DNA of 64,000 nucleotides, taken from assembly GCF_019458805.1 (NCBI RefSeq), contig NZ_JAIBOA010000003.1:399389-463388 (forward strand), given 5' to 3'. The notes beneath the pieces are model-generated. The model did not search any database, was not told the DNA's origin, and saw only the letters and a program-made list of their open reading frames with translations. Positions 1 to 7,863 of the stretch are shown here, piece by piece. The number at the start of each line of letters is the position of its first letter. Positions within the stretch are counted from its first letter, which is position 1. Made by a program: the position numbers and the translations under genes. The stretch is from Actinomadura parmotrematis (lineage in GTDB: Bacteria > Actinomycetota > Actinomycetes > Streptosporangiales > Streptosporangiaceae).

Positions 1-812
1 GGTTCATCGGCTCGCCGTCGATGAACTTCCTGCCCGCCTCGGTCGACGGCACCCACCTGGAGACCCCGATCGGCCGGTTCGACATCCACGACCGGGCCAA
101 GGCGGACGCCGTCGGCGACCGGGAGGTCGTGCTCGTCGGCATCCGCCCCGAGGACTTCGAGGACGCCGCGCTCGTCAGCGAGGAGAAGAAGGCCCGCGGC
201 GCGGTCGTGCGCGTGAAGGTGGACGTCACCGAGTGGCTCGGCAACGAGCAGTACGCCTACGTCCCCTATGAGGCGCCCGCCGACCTCGCCGCGCAGCTGC
301 GCGAGCTGTCCCGCGAGCTCGACAGCGACCAGCTCCGCACGCAGGCCGTCGTCGCGCTCGACGCGTCCAGCCTGGTCGCGGCGGGCGACGAGATCGACCT
401 GTGGATCGACACCGGCCGGCTGCACCTGTTCGACCCGGCGACGGGCGCGAACCTGACCCGCGACGAGGAGCGCGTCGCCGAGCTCGGCCGGCACGCCGAG
501 CGGGCCCGCACCGGGCGGCGCGGCGGCGCGGGGGTGTCCGGCGGCGATCACGGGGCAGGGACCGGTCCGGGATCGACCGCCGAGAACGTGGAGGGCACCG
601 TGGCCGGACCGGAGAAGGACGAGCGCGAGGCGGGGGCGGGCGAGGCGCCGCTCACCGGCGTCGCCGCCGAGGGGGCGGCGCGGGCCGGCGAGCCGCAGCG
701 CGCGCCGGACGCCGAGGCTGCCGAGACCGACGGCGAGCGCGCCGAGGAGGCGCGCGCCGCCGAGGCCTCGGCGGAGGAGCGCCCGGCGCCCCCGCCGCCC
801 GCCGCCGAGTAG
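1..812 (+). CDS. ABC transporter ATP-binding protein, C-terminal part (MalK/UgpC-like), 5' truncated by window
   Basis: Only the last ~270 codons are in the window; the reading frame is open from base 3, so the nucleotide-binding domain lies upstream. The visible start (FIGSPSMNFLPA) is the conserved junction into the regulatory/TOBE region of MalK/UgpC/MsmX-type ATPases, which energise import of sugars or glycerol-phosphate. The later VGIRPEDF motif is the TOBE signature of the same family. After about residue 165 the protein carries an unusual ~100-residue tail rich in Ala, Glu and Gly with no recognisable fold, probably disordered. A perfect hairpin follows the TAG stop. Family assignment is firm; substrate cannot be told. 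Confidence 0.85.
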   Translation, partial: FIGSPSMNFLPASVDGTHLETPIGRFDIHDRAKADAVGDREVVLVGIRPEDFEDAALVSEEKKARGAVVRVKVDVTEWLGNEQYAYVPYEAPADLAAQLRELSRELDSDQLRTQAVVALDASSLVAAGDEIDLWIDTGRLHLFDPATGANLTRDEERVAELGRHAERARTGRRGGAGVSGGDHGAGTGPGSTAENVEGTVAGPEKDEREAGAGEAPLTGVAAEGAARAGEPQRAPDAEAAETDGERAEEARAAEASAEERPAPPPPAAE

Positions 813-822
813 GCGGCTCGTT

Positions 823-858
823 CCGGGCGCGGCGGACCTGCGGGTCCGCCGCGCCCGG
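823..858. terminator. Hairpin between convergent ABC ATPase and TetR genes
   Basis: Perfect inverted repeat with 16-bp GC-only arms (823-838 and 843-858) and a 4-nt loop, 11 nt after the ABC ATPase stop and 28 nt from the stop of the opposing TetR gene. There is no T-tract, as is usual for actinomycete hairpin terminators. It could act in both directions. Confidence 0.65.
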
Positions 859-885
859 CGTCGTTCCACGGCCCGGCGCCGCCGC

Positions 886-1464
886 TCACTGGAAGGGGCG
901 GGCCATCTCGGCGAGGGTGCGCTCCACCACCTCGGCGCGGGTGCGCGCCTGGTCCTCGGTCCACAGGTTCAGGCCGAGCCGGATGCCGGTGAGGAACGCC
1001 GCCGCCATGACGCGCGGGCGCGGCGAGTCCGGCGGCGTCCCCTCCCGCTCGGCGATGAGCTCGGCGAGGCGCTGCTCCAGCGCGGCGAAGTGGCCGAGCT
1101 GGCGGGCCAGTAGGGACGGGTGGCGGCGCATGAGGAACCCGCGGACCGCCCAGTCGCGGTCCTCGTCGGGGGCCTCCAGGAACGCGCCGTGCACGGCGAG
1201 GGTGAGGGCCGTCCAGGCGGGCTCGCGCGCGGGGCGCGCGGCGAAGGCGTCCAGCAGGTCGCGCATGCGCTCGCGGTCGCCGTACAGGACCGCGTCCTCC
1301 TTGCCCTCGAAGTAGTTGGAGAAGGTGCGGCGCGAGACGCCCACCGCGTCGGCGATGGCCTCGACCGTGACGCCGTCCAGGCCGTGCTCGGTCGCCAGCC
1401 GGACGGCGGCCTCGTGCAGGGCCCGCCGGGTGGCTTCCTTCTTGCGCTCGCGGAGTCCGACCAT
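886..1464 (-). CDS. TetR family transcriptional regulator
   Basis: A 192-aa protein of normal TetR size. The N-terminal helix-turn-helix lies at about residues 10-57 and includes GVTVEAIADAVGVSRRTFSNYF, which carries the usual TetR pattern ending in the aromatic-F-x-N-Y/F-F motif. The C-terminal ligand-binding region is helical and not assignable to a ligand. It is transcribed divergently from the DHA2 drug-efflux gene 111 bp away, the standard arrangement for a local repressor of efflux. A TAGGCT -10-like box lies 10 nt before the ATG, so the leader would be only a few nucleotides. Repression of the neighbouring MFS gene is inferred. Confidence 0.9.
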   Translation of the reverse strand: MVGLRERKKEATRRALHEAAVRLATEHGLDGVTVEAIADAVGVSRRTFSNYFEGKEDAVLYGDRERMRDLLDAFAARPAREPAWTALTLAVHGAFLEAPDEDRDWAVRGFLMRRHPSLLARQLGHFAALEQRLAELIAEREGTPPDSPRPRVMAAAFLTGIRLGLNLWTEDQARTRAEVVERTLAEMARPFQ

Positions 1465-1480
1465 GATGCCGACCAGCCTA

Positions 1481-1522
1481 CAATATTGCCCGTTGAGAAA
1501 TTTTTCCCGTTGGGCATAGATG
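1481..1522. promoter_or_regulatory. Divergent promoter/operator region, TetR and MFS genes
   Basis: This is an AT-rich island in the 111-bp divergent gap. It holds the perfect 8-bp palindrome CAATATTG (1481-1488), a direct repeat CCCGTTG (1489-1495 and 1506-1512) and outer arms TGCCC/GGGCA (1487-1491, 1512-1516). On the + strand TTGAGA (1494-1499) and TAGATG (1517-1522), 17 nt apart, make a plausible promoter. A TetR dimer bound here would cover both promoters. The exact operator is inferred. Confidence 0.5.
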
Positions 1523-1575
1523 GCGCCGGTCCGGTGTTACGTCTTCCGTCCCGCTCCCACCGCTAGGAGGTCCCG

Positions 1576-3159
1576 TTGAGCGCACACCCGCAGCGCGGTG
1601 CGGCGCCGATGAGCCACCGGCAGACCCTGGAGGCCCTGAGCGGCCTCCTGCTCGCGCTGTTCGTGGCCATGTTGAGCTCCACCGTGGTCTCCACGGCGCT
1701 GCCGCAGATCATCGGCTCGCTGCACGGCAGCCAGTCGGCCTATACCTGGGTCGTCACCGCGACCCTGCTCGTCTCCACCGCCACCACCCCGATCTGGGGC
1801 AAGCTCGCCGACCTGTACAGCAAGAAGACGCTCGTCCAGGTCGCCATCGTGATCTTCACGCTGGGGTCGCTGGTCTCGGGCCTGGCGCAGAGCACCGGCC
1901 AGCTCATCGCCGCCCGCGCCTTCCAGGGCCTCGGCCTCGGCGGGCTGCAGATCCTGGTGCAGATCGCCATCGCCGCGATGATCAGCCCGCGGGACCGCGG
2001 CCGCTACTACGGCATCCTCGGCGCCGTCATGGCCGTCGCCACCGTCGGCGGCCCGCTGCTCGGCGGACTCATCGTCGACAGCGCGCTCGGCTGGCGCTGG
2101 TGCTTCTTCGTCGGCGTGCCCTTCACCGTCGTGGCGTTCGTCCTCCTGCAGAAGACCCTGAAGCTGCCGACCCTGGCCCGCGAGGTGAAGATCGACTACC
2201 TGGGCGCCACGCTCGTCGCGGCCGCCGTCAGCGTGCTGCTCATCTGGGTCACCTTCGTCGACGACAAGTTCGGCTGGATCTCCTGGCAGACCGGCGCCAT
2301 GGTCGGCGGCACGGTCGTGCTGACCGCGCTCGCGCTCTGGCGCGAGGCGGTGGCCCCCGAGCCGATCATCCCGCTCGGCGTCGTCGCCCGCCGCAACACC
2401 GCCCTCGCGATCGTCGCGAGCCTCGCGGTCGGCATGGCGATGTTCGGCGGCGCGGTCTTCCTCGGCCAGTACTTCCAGATCGGCCGCGGCTACAGCCCGA
2501 CCCACGCCGGGCTGCTGACCATCCCGATGATGGCGGGCGTCCTCATCTGCTCGACCGTCGCGGGCCGGCTGTCCACCGCGACTGGCAAGGTCAAGCCCTA
2601 CATCGTCACCGGCACGGTCGTGCTCACCGCCGGCTTCGCCGTCCTCGCCACCATCGACCACGCGACCTCGCTGTACCTCGTCGGGTTCGGCATGTTCCTG
2701 GTCGGCGCGGGCGTCGGCATGTCGATGCAGAACCTCATGCTGGTCGTGCAGAACTCGGTCCCGCTGAAGGAGATCGGCGCCGCGTCCGGCGTCGTCACCT
2801 TCTTCCGCTCGATGGGCGGCACGATGGGCGTGTCCATCCTCGGCGCCGTCCTCGCCAACCGGGTCGCGGGCAGCATCGCCGACGGCCTCGCCAAGCTCGG
2901 CGTCCAGCCGGGGCAGAGCTCCGGCGCGGGCAGCAGCCTGGACGTCAAGCACCTGCCCGGCCCCATCCAGGAGATCGTCCGCGCCGCCTACGGGGACGCG
3001 ACCGGCCACATCTTCCTGATCTCGGCCGCGATCGCGGTGGTCGGCATCGTCGCCGCCGCCTTCCTCAAGCCGGTCATGCTCCGCGACAGCCTCGACCTGC
3101 CCGCCGAGCCCGCGGGCACCCCCGCCGGGGAGCCCGCCTCCTCGACGACCGCCTCCTGA
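1576..3159 (+). CDS. MFS drug efflux transporter, DHA2 (EmrB/QacA) family, 14 TM
   Basis: A 527-aa inner-membrane proton antiporter. Family signs are the opening helix VSTALPQIIGSL, the motif A-like segment GKLADLYSKKTLVQ between TM2 and TM3, and motif C-like GPLLGGLIVD. Length and hydrophobic pattern fit 14 membrane segments. The TTG start is chosen because AGGAGG (1565-1570) sits 5 nt upstream; an internal ATG 11 codons later is the alternative. It is divergent from a TetR gene that probably represses it. The substrate is unknown; the family usually exports lipophilic drugs or antibiotics. Confidence 0.9.
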   Translation: MSAHPQRGAAPMSHRQTLEALSGLLLALFVAMLSSTVVSTALPQIIGSLHGSQSAYTWVVTATLLVSTATTPIWGKLADLYSKKTLVQVAIVIFTLGSLVSGLAQSTGQLIAARAFQGLGLGGLQILVQIAIAAMISPRDRGRYYGILGAVMAVATVGGPLLGGLIVDSALGWRWCFFVGVPFTVVAFVLLQKTLKLPTLAREVKIDYLGATLVAAAVSVLLIWVTFVDDKFGWISWQTGAMVGGTVVLTALALWREAVAPEPIIPLGVVARRNTALAIVASLAVGMAMFGGAVFLGQYFQIGRGYSPTHAGLLTIPMMAGVLICSTVAGRLSTATGKVKPYIVTGTVVLTAGFAVLATIDHATSLYLVGFGMFLVGAGVGMSMQNLMLVVQNSVPLKEIGAASGVVTFFRSMGGTMGVSILGAVLANRVAGSIADGLAKLGVQPGQSSGAGSSLDVKHLPGPIQEIVRAAYGDATGHIFLISAAIAVVGIVAAAFLKPVMLRDSLDLPAEPAGTPAGEPASSTTAS

Positions 3160-3172
3160 CCCGACGACCCCC

Positions 3173-3214
3173 GACGGCGGGGCCGCGCGCCACCCGGCGC
3201 GCGGCCCCGCCGTC
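3173..3214 (+). terminator. Terminator hairpin after MFS gene
   Basis: Perfect 19-bp stem (3173-3191 paired with 3196-3214) with a 4-nt loop, all G/C except one base pair, starting 14 nt after the MFS stop. No T-run follows. Confidence 0.7.
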
Positions 3215-3379
3215 CGCGCTCGGGGCGCGGGCCGAGTGGCGGGGGTGCCGCGGCCGGTCCCGGGTGATCGGTGTGCCGGCGGCGGCGCGCCGAAACCTGC
3301 GCCTCCGCGCAGGCGGTGGCCGGTTCAGGCGACCGGTCGCCCGTCCCGGCGGGCCGTTCCTTCGCGGTATGCAGGACGC

Positions 3380-3919
3380 ATGACCTTTCCGTGGGGTGAG
3401 GATCGGGTCGGACTGCACAAGGACGTCGTTCGGGTCGCCGAGCCCGACCCGCTGTGGGCGGAGGTGTTCGCGTGGGCGGCGCGGCGCCTGCGGCCCGCCC
3501 TGGACGGGCTCGCCGTCGCCGTCGAGCACGTCGGGTCCACGTCGGTGCCGGGGCTGCCCGCCAAGCCGATCGTGGACATCGCCGTCGGGCTCTCCGGGAC
3601 CGCCACCGAGGCGGCCGTCGAGGCGGCCCTCGCGCCGCTCGGGTACCGCTACCTCGGCGACGCGGGCGACGATGGCGGCTGGCTGTACGTGCTGGAGACG
3701 CGGCCCGCGTTCCGCGTCCTGCACCTGCACGGCGTGCGCTACGGCGACCAGCGGTGGCACGACTACCTGCGGTTCCGCGGCGTCCTGCGGCGGAGCGCCG
3801 CCGCCCGGGACGCCTACGAGCACCTCAAGCGGGACCTCGCCGCCCGCCACGCCGCCGACCGGCCCGGCTACACCGCCGCCAAGACCGGCTTCGTCACCCG
3901 CTGCGTCAGGGGAGGGTGA
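3380..3919 (+). CDS. GrpB family protein (UPF0157, nucleotidyltransferase fold)
   Basis: A 179-aa protein with the GrpB signature: VEHVGSTSVPGLPAKPIVDI near residues 45-65, followed by a conserved aspartate pair and the YRFRGVLR-type C-terminal region. The G-S-T-S and P-I-V-D motif resembles the active site of minimal nucleotidyltransferases such as the kanamycin nucleotidyltransferase fold; no reaction is established for the family. The ATG at 3380 gives the usual family N-terminus; the frame stays open upstream without other support. Its last 14 nt overlap the end of the convergent phzF-like gene. Confidence 0.85.
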   Translation: MTFPWGEDRVGLHKDVVRVAEPDPLWAEVFAWAARRLRPALDGLAVAVEHVGSTSVPGLPAKPIVDIAVGLSGTATEAAVEAALAPLGYRYLGDAGDDGGWLYVLETRPAFRVLHLHGVRYGDQRWHDYLRFRGVLRRSAAARDAYEHLKRDLAARHAADRPGYTAAKTGFVTRCVRGG

Positions 3920-4712
3920 GGACGCGGCCGACGCGGGCGGTGCCGCCGACGCGCAGCGGGCCGGTCCGCGCCGTGATGGTGGCGGGCTCGCCCAGGGAGT
4001 CGCCCATGTCGACGGTGACGGGCGCGCCGAGGACGGCGGCCAGGCAGGCGGTGCTGTTGGCGTTGGCGATGTCCTCGGGAACGCCGATCGACGGCGCGAA
4101 CATGCGGGCGGCGGCACGGCCGTCCTCGGGGACGGTGTGGACGTAGCAGCCGAGCAGGCCCGCGCGGTCGCAGGCGTCGCGGAGCCGGTCCGGGTCGGGG
4201 GCGAGGGCGGCGAGGGCCCGCCGGTCCGGGACGGGGACGAGCAGGCGCGGGCGCCCCACCGACGCGACGCGGCAGCCCGCCGCGGCGTCCGGGGACGTGA
4301 CGCCGAGCGCCGCCAGGACGGGACCGGGGTCGGCCGGGCGCCGGACGTCCACGGGGCCGGGGTCGAAGAACGCGCCCCCGGCCCCGGCGCGCCCGGTGAA
4401 GGAACGGCCGCCCGCCTGAAGCGGCACCTCGCCGTCACGGGCCAGGAGGGCGAGGGCCGCGACGGTGCCGTGGCCGCAGGCGGGCAGCTCCCCGGCGGAC
4501 GTGAAGAACCGCAGCGACACCGCCGCGTCCGTGACCGCGACGAACACCGCGTGCGACGTCCCGGCGGCGGCGGGGATCCGGCGCCGCTCGGCGTCGCTCA
4601 GCGGCGCGTCGGGCAGGACGGCGGTCGGGCTGCCGCCGCGCCCGTCGCGCAGGCAGGCGTGCACGATCGTGACGGCCGGGCCGTCCGGGACGGGGTCAGA
4701 GCCGCTCGGCAT
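3906..4712 (-). CDS. PhzF family isomerase/epimerase
   Basis: A 268-aa protein of the PhzF/diaminopimelate-epimerase fold. PhzF enzymes isomerise trans-2,3-dihydro-3-hydroxyanthranilate, but most relatives have unknown substrates. Diagnostic segments are GGSPTAVLPDAPLS near the N-terminus (the family's GGNP-A-V motif with Asn replaced by Ser), the SAGELPACGHGTVAAL glycine motif, and the C-terminal IGVPEDIANANSTACLA. No phenazine genes are nearby, so a phenazine role is unlikely. The ATG at 4712 is chosen because it gives a family-like N-terminus; upstream in-frame starts would add a Pro/Arg-rich tail. Confidence 0.8.
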   Translation of the reverse strand: MPSGSDPVPDGPAVTIVHACLRDGRGGSPTAVLPDAPLSDAERRRIPAAAGTSHAVFVAVTDAAVSLRFFTSAGELPACGHGTVAALALLARDGEVPLQAGGRSFTGRAGAGGAFFDPGPVDVRRPADPGPVLAALGVTSPDAAAGCRVASVGRPRLLVPVPDRRALAALAPDPDRLRDACDRAGLLGCYVHTVPEDGRAAARMFAPSIGVPEDIANANSTACLAAVLGAPVTVDMGDSLGEPATITARTGPLRVGGTARVGRVLTLP

Positions 4713-4845
4713 AGGCGCTCCGCCGGCCGGGCGCGGGCTCGGCGCCCGGTTCGGCGTCCCGGTCGCGGGCCTCGATCCGCCGCCACGGCGCGGCGATGAC
4801 ATCGGCGGGTTCCATACCCCCGAGGGTCGCATCCGGGTCCGACAG

Positions 4846-5778
4846 TCAGCCCGTCCCCGTGAGGTCGACGCCGGCGCGGGCGGCGCTGCGGCGGCCGACG
4901 CGCATCGCCACGCCCATGCCGACCTTGCGGGCGAGGCGGCTCGGCGGCATCCGGTAGGCGACGCGGGTGTGCGGGGCGTAGCGGACGGGCGGGCCGCCGT
5001 CCAGCCAGCCGGTGTGGACGTGCTGCTCCTGGCCGATGATGTAGCGGGTGAAGGAGTGCGCGGTGAGCCCGGCGCGGCGGCCGCCCTCGGGCAGGAGGCC
5101 GGGCGCGGCGTCCAGGCGCATCCCGCCCTCGTCGGCGCCGTCCACCCGGACCGGGACGCTGACGGGGAAGCCGTCGCCGCCGACCCAGCCGAGCAGCGCG
5201 TCCGGCAGCCGGGCCGCCGACCGGGCGGCGCGCGTGTGGTCGAGGCGGGGCCCGGCGCCCTTGGCGGGCGCGGCCTGCGCGGCGGGCGGCGCGGGCAGCG
5301 GCGGCCCGTGCACCTCGGGGGCGCCCGCGCAGCGCAGGTCGGGCCAGACGACGATCCGCTCCACGGCGACCTCGATCAGCATGCGAACGTAGTAGTCGCG
5401 CAGCCAGCGCCCCCAGACGGGGCCGGTGGCGCGCGGCAGGTCGAACCGCTCCCAGCCCGCGCCGAGCGTCTCGGGGTAGTCGGCGACCGGCCCGGTCACC
5501 GTCGCGGTGCCCTGCACGAGGACGTACTCGGGCCGGTCGGCGTAGCCGTGCGCGCGGGTGTGGAAGGCGAGCGCGACGTGCGGGTCGCGCTTGATCCGCT
5601 CCAGCTTCTTCCAGCCGCCGAGGGCGCTGTTGAAGGTGAGGGTGCCGGCGTCGCGGTCGCGCACCCCGAAGTTGGTGACCGGCACCTGCACCACGCCCCT
5701 GGCGGGGGTGACGCCCGCCAGCATCACCGCCTGGTCGCTCCCGAAGATCTCGTCCACCCCGTCGGGCCAGGTGACCAT
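4846..5778 (-). CDS. Pyridoxamine 5'-phosphate oxidase (PPOX)-fold flavoprotein with C-terminal extension
   Basis: 310 aa. The first ~150 residues show a split-barrel PPOX domain: GVVQVPVTNFGVRDRDAGTL, FNSALGGWKKLERIKRDPHVALAF, and YVLVQGTATVTG, corresponding to strands that bind FMN or F420 in this superfamily. The second half, with RVAYRMPPSRLARKVGMGVAMRVG near the end, is an extension I cannot assign. The ATG at 5778 is followed at once by the family-type N-terminus. It points the same way as the phzF-like gene and may share a transcript with it. Substrate is unknown. Confidence 0.75.
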   Translation of the reverse strand: MVTWPDGVDEIFGSDQAVMLAGVTPARGVVQVPVTNFGVRDRDAGTLTFNSALGGWKKLERIKRDPHVALAFHTRAHGYADRPEYVLVQGTATVTGPVADYPETLGAGWERFDLPRATGPVWGRWLRDYYVRMLIEVAVERIVVWPDLRCAGAPEVHGPPLPAPPAAQAAPAKGAGPRLDHTRAARSAARLPDALLGWVGGDGFPVSVPVRVDGADEGGMRLDAAPGLLPEGGRRAGLTAHSFTRYIIGQEQHVHTGWLDGGPPVRYAPHTRVAYRMPPSRLARKVGMGVAMRVGRRSAARAGVDLTGTG

Positions 5779-5963
5779 GCCCGTTCCCCCTCCGCTCGGC
5801 GCCGCCCACCAGAAGGATCACGCACCGGGCCGCTCCCGCGCGCCCCTCGGCCGCACCTGGACACCGCCCGGCCCCGCGCCGCGCCGGGGGACCTGCGGGG
5901 ACCCGTCGCGGCGATAGGTGCTTAACGGGGCGAAAGGTGCATATGGTGTGGTGATCGTTCCGG

Positions 5964-7409
5964 GTGCGGCCGGAGCGATCGGCCAGCCAGCGCATCCGGA
6001 CGGGGATCCCCTTGACCGTCGAGCACCACCCGCCGCCCGTGCCGGCGGCGGACCGTCCGGACGCCGCCCCCGCCCCCCGGGCGTGGCCGCCCTACGCCCT
6101 CGCCCTCGGGTTCGCGGTCCTGTACGGGGCGGTGTCGGTGACCCGGTACCTGCGGTACGCGTCGATGTCCTGGGACCTCGGGATCTTCACCGAGGTCGTC
6201 CGGTCCTACGCGCGGTTCCAGGTGCCGGTCGCCGACCTGAAGGGGCCGGGCTTCCGCATCCTCGGCGACCACTTCAGCCCCGTCCTCGCGCTGCTCGGCC
6301 CGGTCTTCCGGGTCTTCCCGAGCGCGGTGACGCTGCTCGTCGCGCAGGCGCTCCTCGTCGGGGTCTCGGCGGTGCCGGTGACGCGGGCGGCGCGGCGGCT
6401 GCTCGGCGCCCGGCCCGGCCTCGCGATCGGCCTCGCCTACGGCGCGTCCTGGGGCCTGCAGAAGGCCGTGGACTTCGACTTCCACGAGATCTGCTTCGCC
6501 GTCCCGCTCATCGCGTTCGCGCTGGAGGCGGTGCTCGCCGAGCGGTGGATCCCCGCGCTGCTGTGGGCCGCGCCGCTCGTCACCGTCAAGGAGGACCTCG
6601 GCGTGACGGTCGCCGCGATCGCGCTGGTCGTCGCGGTGCGGGCGCGGCGCGCCGGGACGCCGACGGTGGCCGCGGCGGTGGGCGTCGGGCTGTTCGGGGC
6701 CGCCGCGTCGGCGCTCACCCTGCTCGTCCTCATCCCGGCGGTGAGCGGCGGCTACGACTACTGGTCGAAGATGGGCGGCGGGGGTGGGGCGGGCCTGCTG
6801 GACGGCTGGTCGCAGAAGGTCCGGACGGTCCTCTGGGTGCTGCTCCCCACGTCGGGAATGCTCGCGCTCGGCTCGCCGCTGCTGCTCGTCGCGCTGCCGA
6901 CGCTCGGCTGGCGGCTGCTGTCGAGCGACCCCAACTACTGGGGCACCGACTGGCACTACAGCGCCGTGCTCATGCCCGTCGTGGCGCTCGCCCTCGTCGA
7001 CGTGCTCGCCCGCGCCCGGTCCACCCGGCTGTGGGAGGTGCTCCAGCACATGCCCGCCGCGGTGCTCGCGGCGTCCGTCGCGCTCAGCACGACGCTGCCG
7101 TTCGGCACGCTGACGCGGGCGGGGACCTGGATCCCCGACGCCGAGGCGCGCGCGGCCGCGCGCGCCCTCGCGACCATCCCCGACGGCGCGACCGTCGAGT
7201 CCGACGTCCGTCCCGCCGCCCACCTCGCCCAGCGCTGCACCGTCTACTGGATCGGCGACACCCCCGGCGTGCTGCCCCGCTACCTCGTCTACTTCGGCCC
7301 GGACCTGCCCGGATCGGCGATGCTCGACTACGCGACGCGGCTGCACCCGGGGGAGCGCTACGCCGTGCAGGCCGAGGAGGAGGGCTTCTGGGTGCTGCGG
7401 CGCCTCTGA
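5964..7409 (+). CDS. DUF2079 integral membrane protein
   Basis: 481 aa with about ten hydrophobic segments. The N-terminal pattern SMSWDLGIFTEVVRSYARFQ followed by GDHFSPVLALLGPVFRVFPS matches DUF2079, a glycosyltransferase-C-like membrane family with an Asp-containing first loop (D-L-G-I-F). KAVDFDFHEICFAVPLIAFAL is a second conserved stretch. The last ~80 residues are soluble. Start is uncertain: ATG 5964, or TTG 6012 behind GGGGAT, which would remove 16 residues. Members resemble lipid-linked-sugar transferases, but no substrate is known. Confidence 0.75.
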   Translation: MRPERSASQRIRTGIPLTVEHHPPPVPAADRPDAAPAPRAWPPYALALGFAVLYGAVSVTRYLRYASMSWDLGIFTEVVRSYARFQVPVADLKGPGFRILGDHFSPVLALLGPVFRVFPSAVTLLVAQALLVGVSAVPVTRAARRLLGARPGLAIGLAYGASWGLQKAVDFDFHEICFAVPLIAFALEAVLAERWIPALLWAAPLVTVKEDLGVTVAAIALVVAVRARRAGTPTVAAAVGVGLFGAAASALTLLVLIPAVSGGYDYWSKMGGGGGAGLLDGWSQKVRTVLWVLLPTSGMLALGSPLLLVALPTLGWRLLSSDPNYWGTDWHYSAVLMPVVALALVDVLARARSTRLWEVLQHMPAAVLAASVALSTTLPFGTLTRAGTWIPDAEARAAARALATIPDGATVESDVRPAAHLAQRCTVYWIGDTPGVLPRYLVYFGPDLPGSAMLDYATRLHPGERYAVQAEEEGFWVLRRL

Positions 7410-7416
7410 CGGCAGG

Positions 7417-7779
7417 TCAAGCGCGGCCCTCCAGACGCTCCAGCAGGATCGGGACGTGCCCGGCCGCCGGATCCTTCACCGACGTCAGCAGCGTCACCCG
7501 GCCCGCCGCCGCCTCGGCGCGGAGCCGCTCGACGGCCGGCCCGTCGTCGTCCAGTTCGGCGAGGTAGCGCGCGCGGAACTCGGCGTGCTTCGCCGGGTCG
7601 TGCCCGTACCAGCGGCGCAGCTCGGTGGACGGCGCCACGTCCTTCGCCCACTCGTCGAGGGCGGCCTTCTCCTTGGCGATCCCGCGCGGCCAGAGCCGGT
7701 CCACCAGGACGCGGAACCCGTCGTCCGGTTCCGGCGCAGCGTAAATCCGGCGCATGCGGAAACCCGCGTTCTCCCCCAT
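7417..7779 (-). CDS. DUF488 family protein
   Basis: A 120-aa DUF488 protein. The signature RVLVDRLWPRGIAKEKAALDEW (residues about 22-43) and the C-terminal VTLLTSVKDPAAGHVPIL are diagnostic. The function is unknown; some members are described as uroporphyrin-III C-methyltransferase-like only by misannotation. It is convergent with the DUF2079 gene, 7 nt between stops. An internal ATG at 7755 (MRRIYAAPEPDD) is a plausible shorter start. Confidence 0.85.
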   Translation of the reverse strand: MGENAGFRMRRIYAAPEPDDGFRVLVDRLWPRGIAKEKAALDEWAKDVAPSTELRRWYGHDPAKHAEFRARYLAELDDDGPAVERLRAEAAAGRVTLLTSVKDPAAGHVPILLERLEGRA

Positions 7780-7863
7780 ACAGGGCGGATACCCGGTCCC
7801 GCCGGGGTTAGAACGATCACCAGTGGGCTATCCAGGACGTGACGACGTCTCAGGGGGGACCGC

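Noticed and set aside
1537..3009. Minus-strand open frame opposite the first MFS gene
   Set aside because: Asp/Arg/His-rich composition without domains; antisense artefact of high GC.
3906..4712. Phenazine biosynthesis locus
   Set aside because: Only a PhzF-fold protein is present; no phzA-E/G genes are near, and PhzF homologues are widespread.
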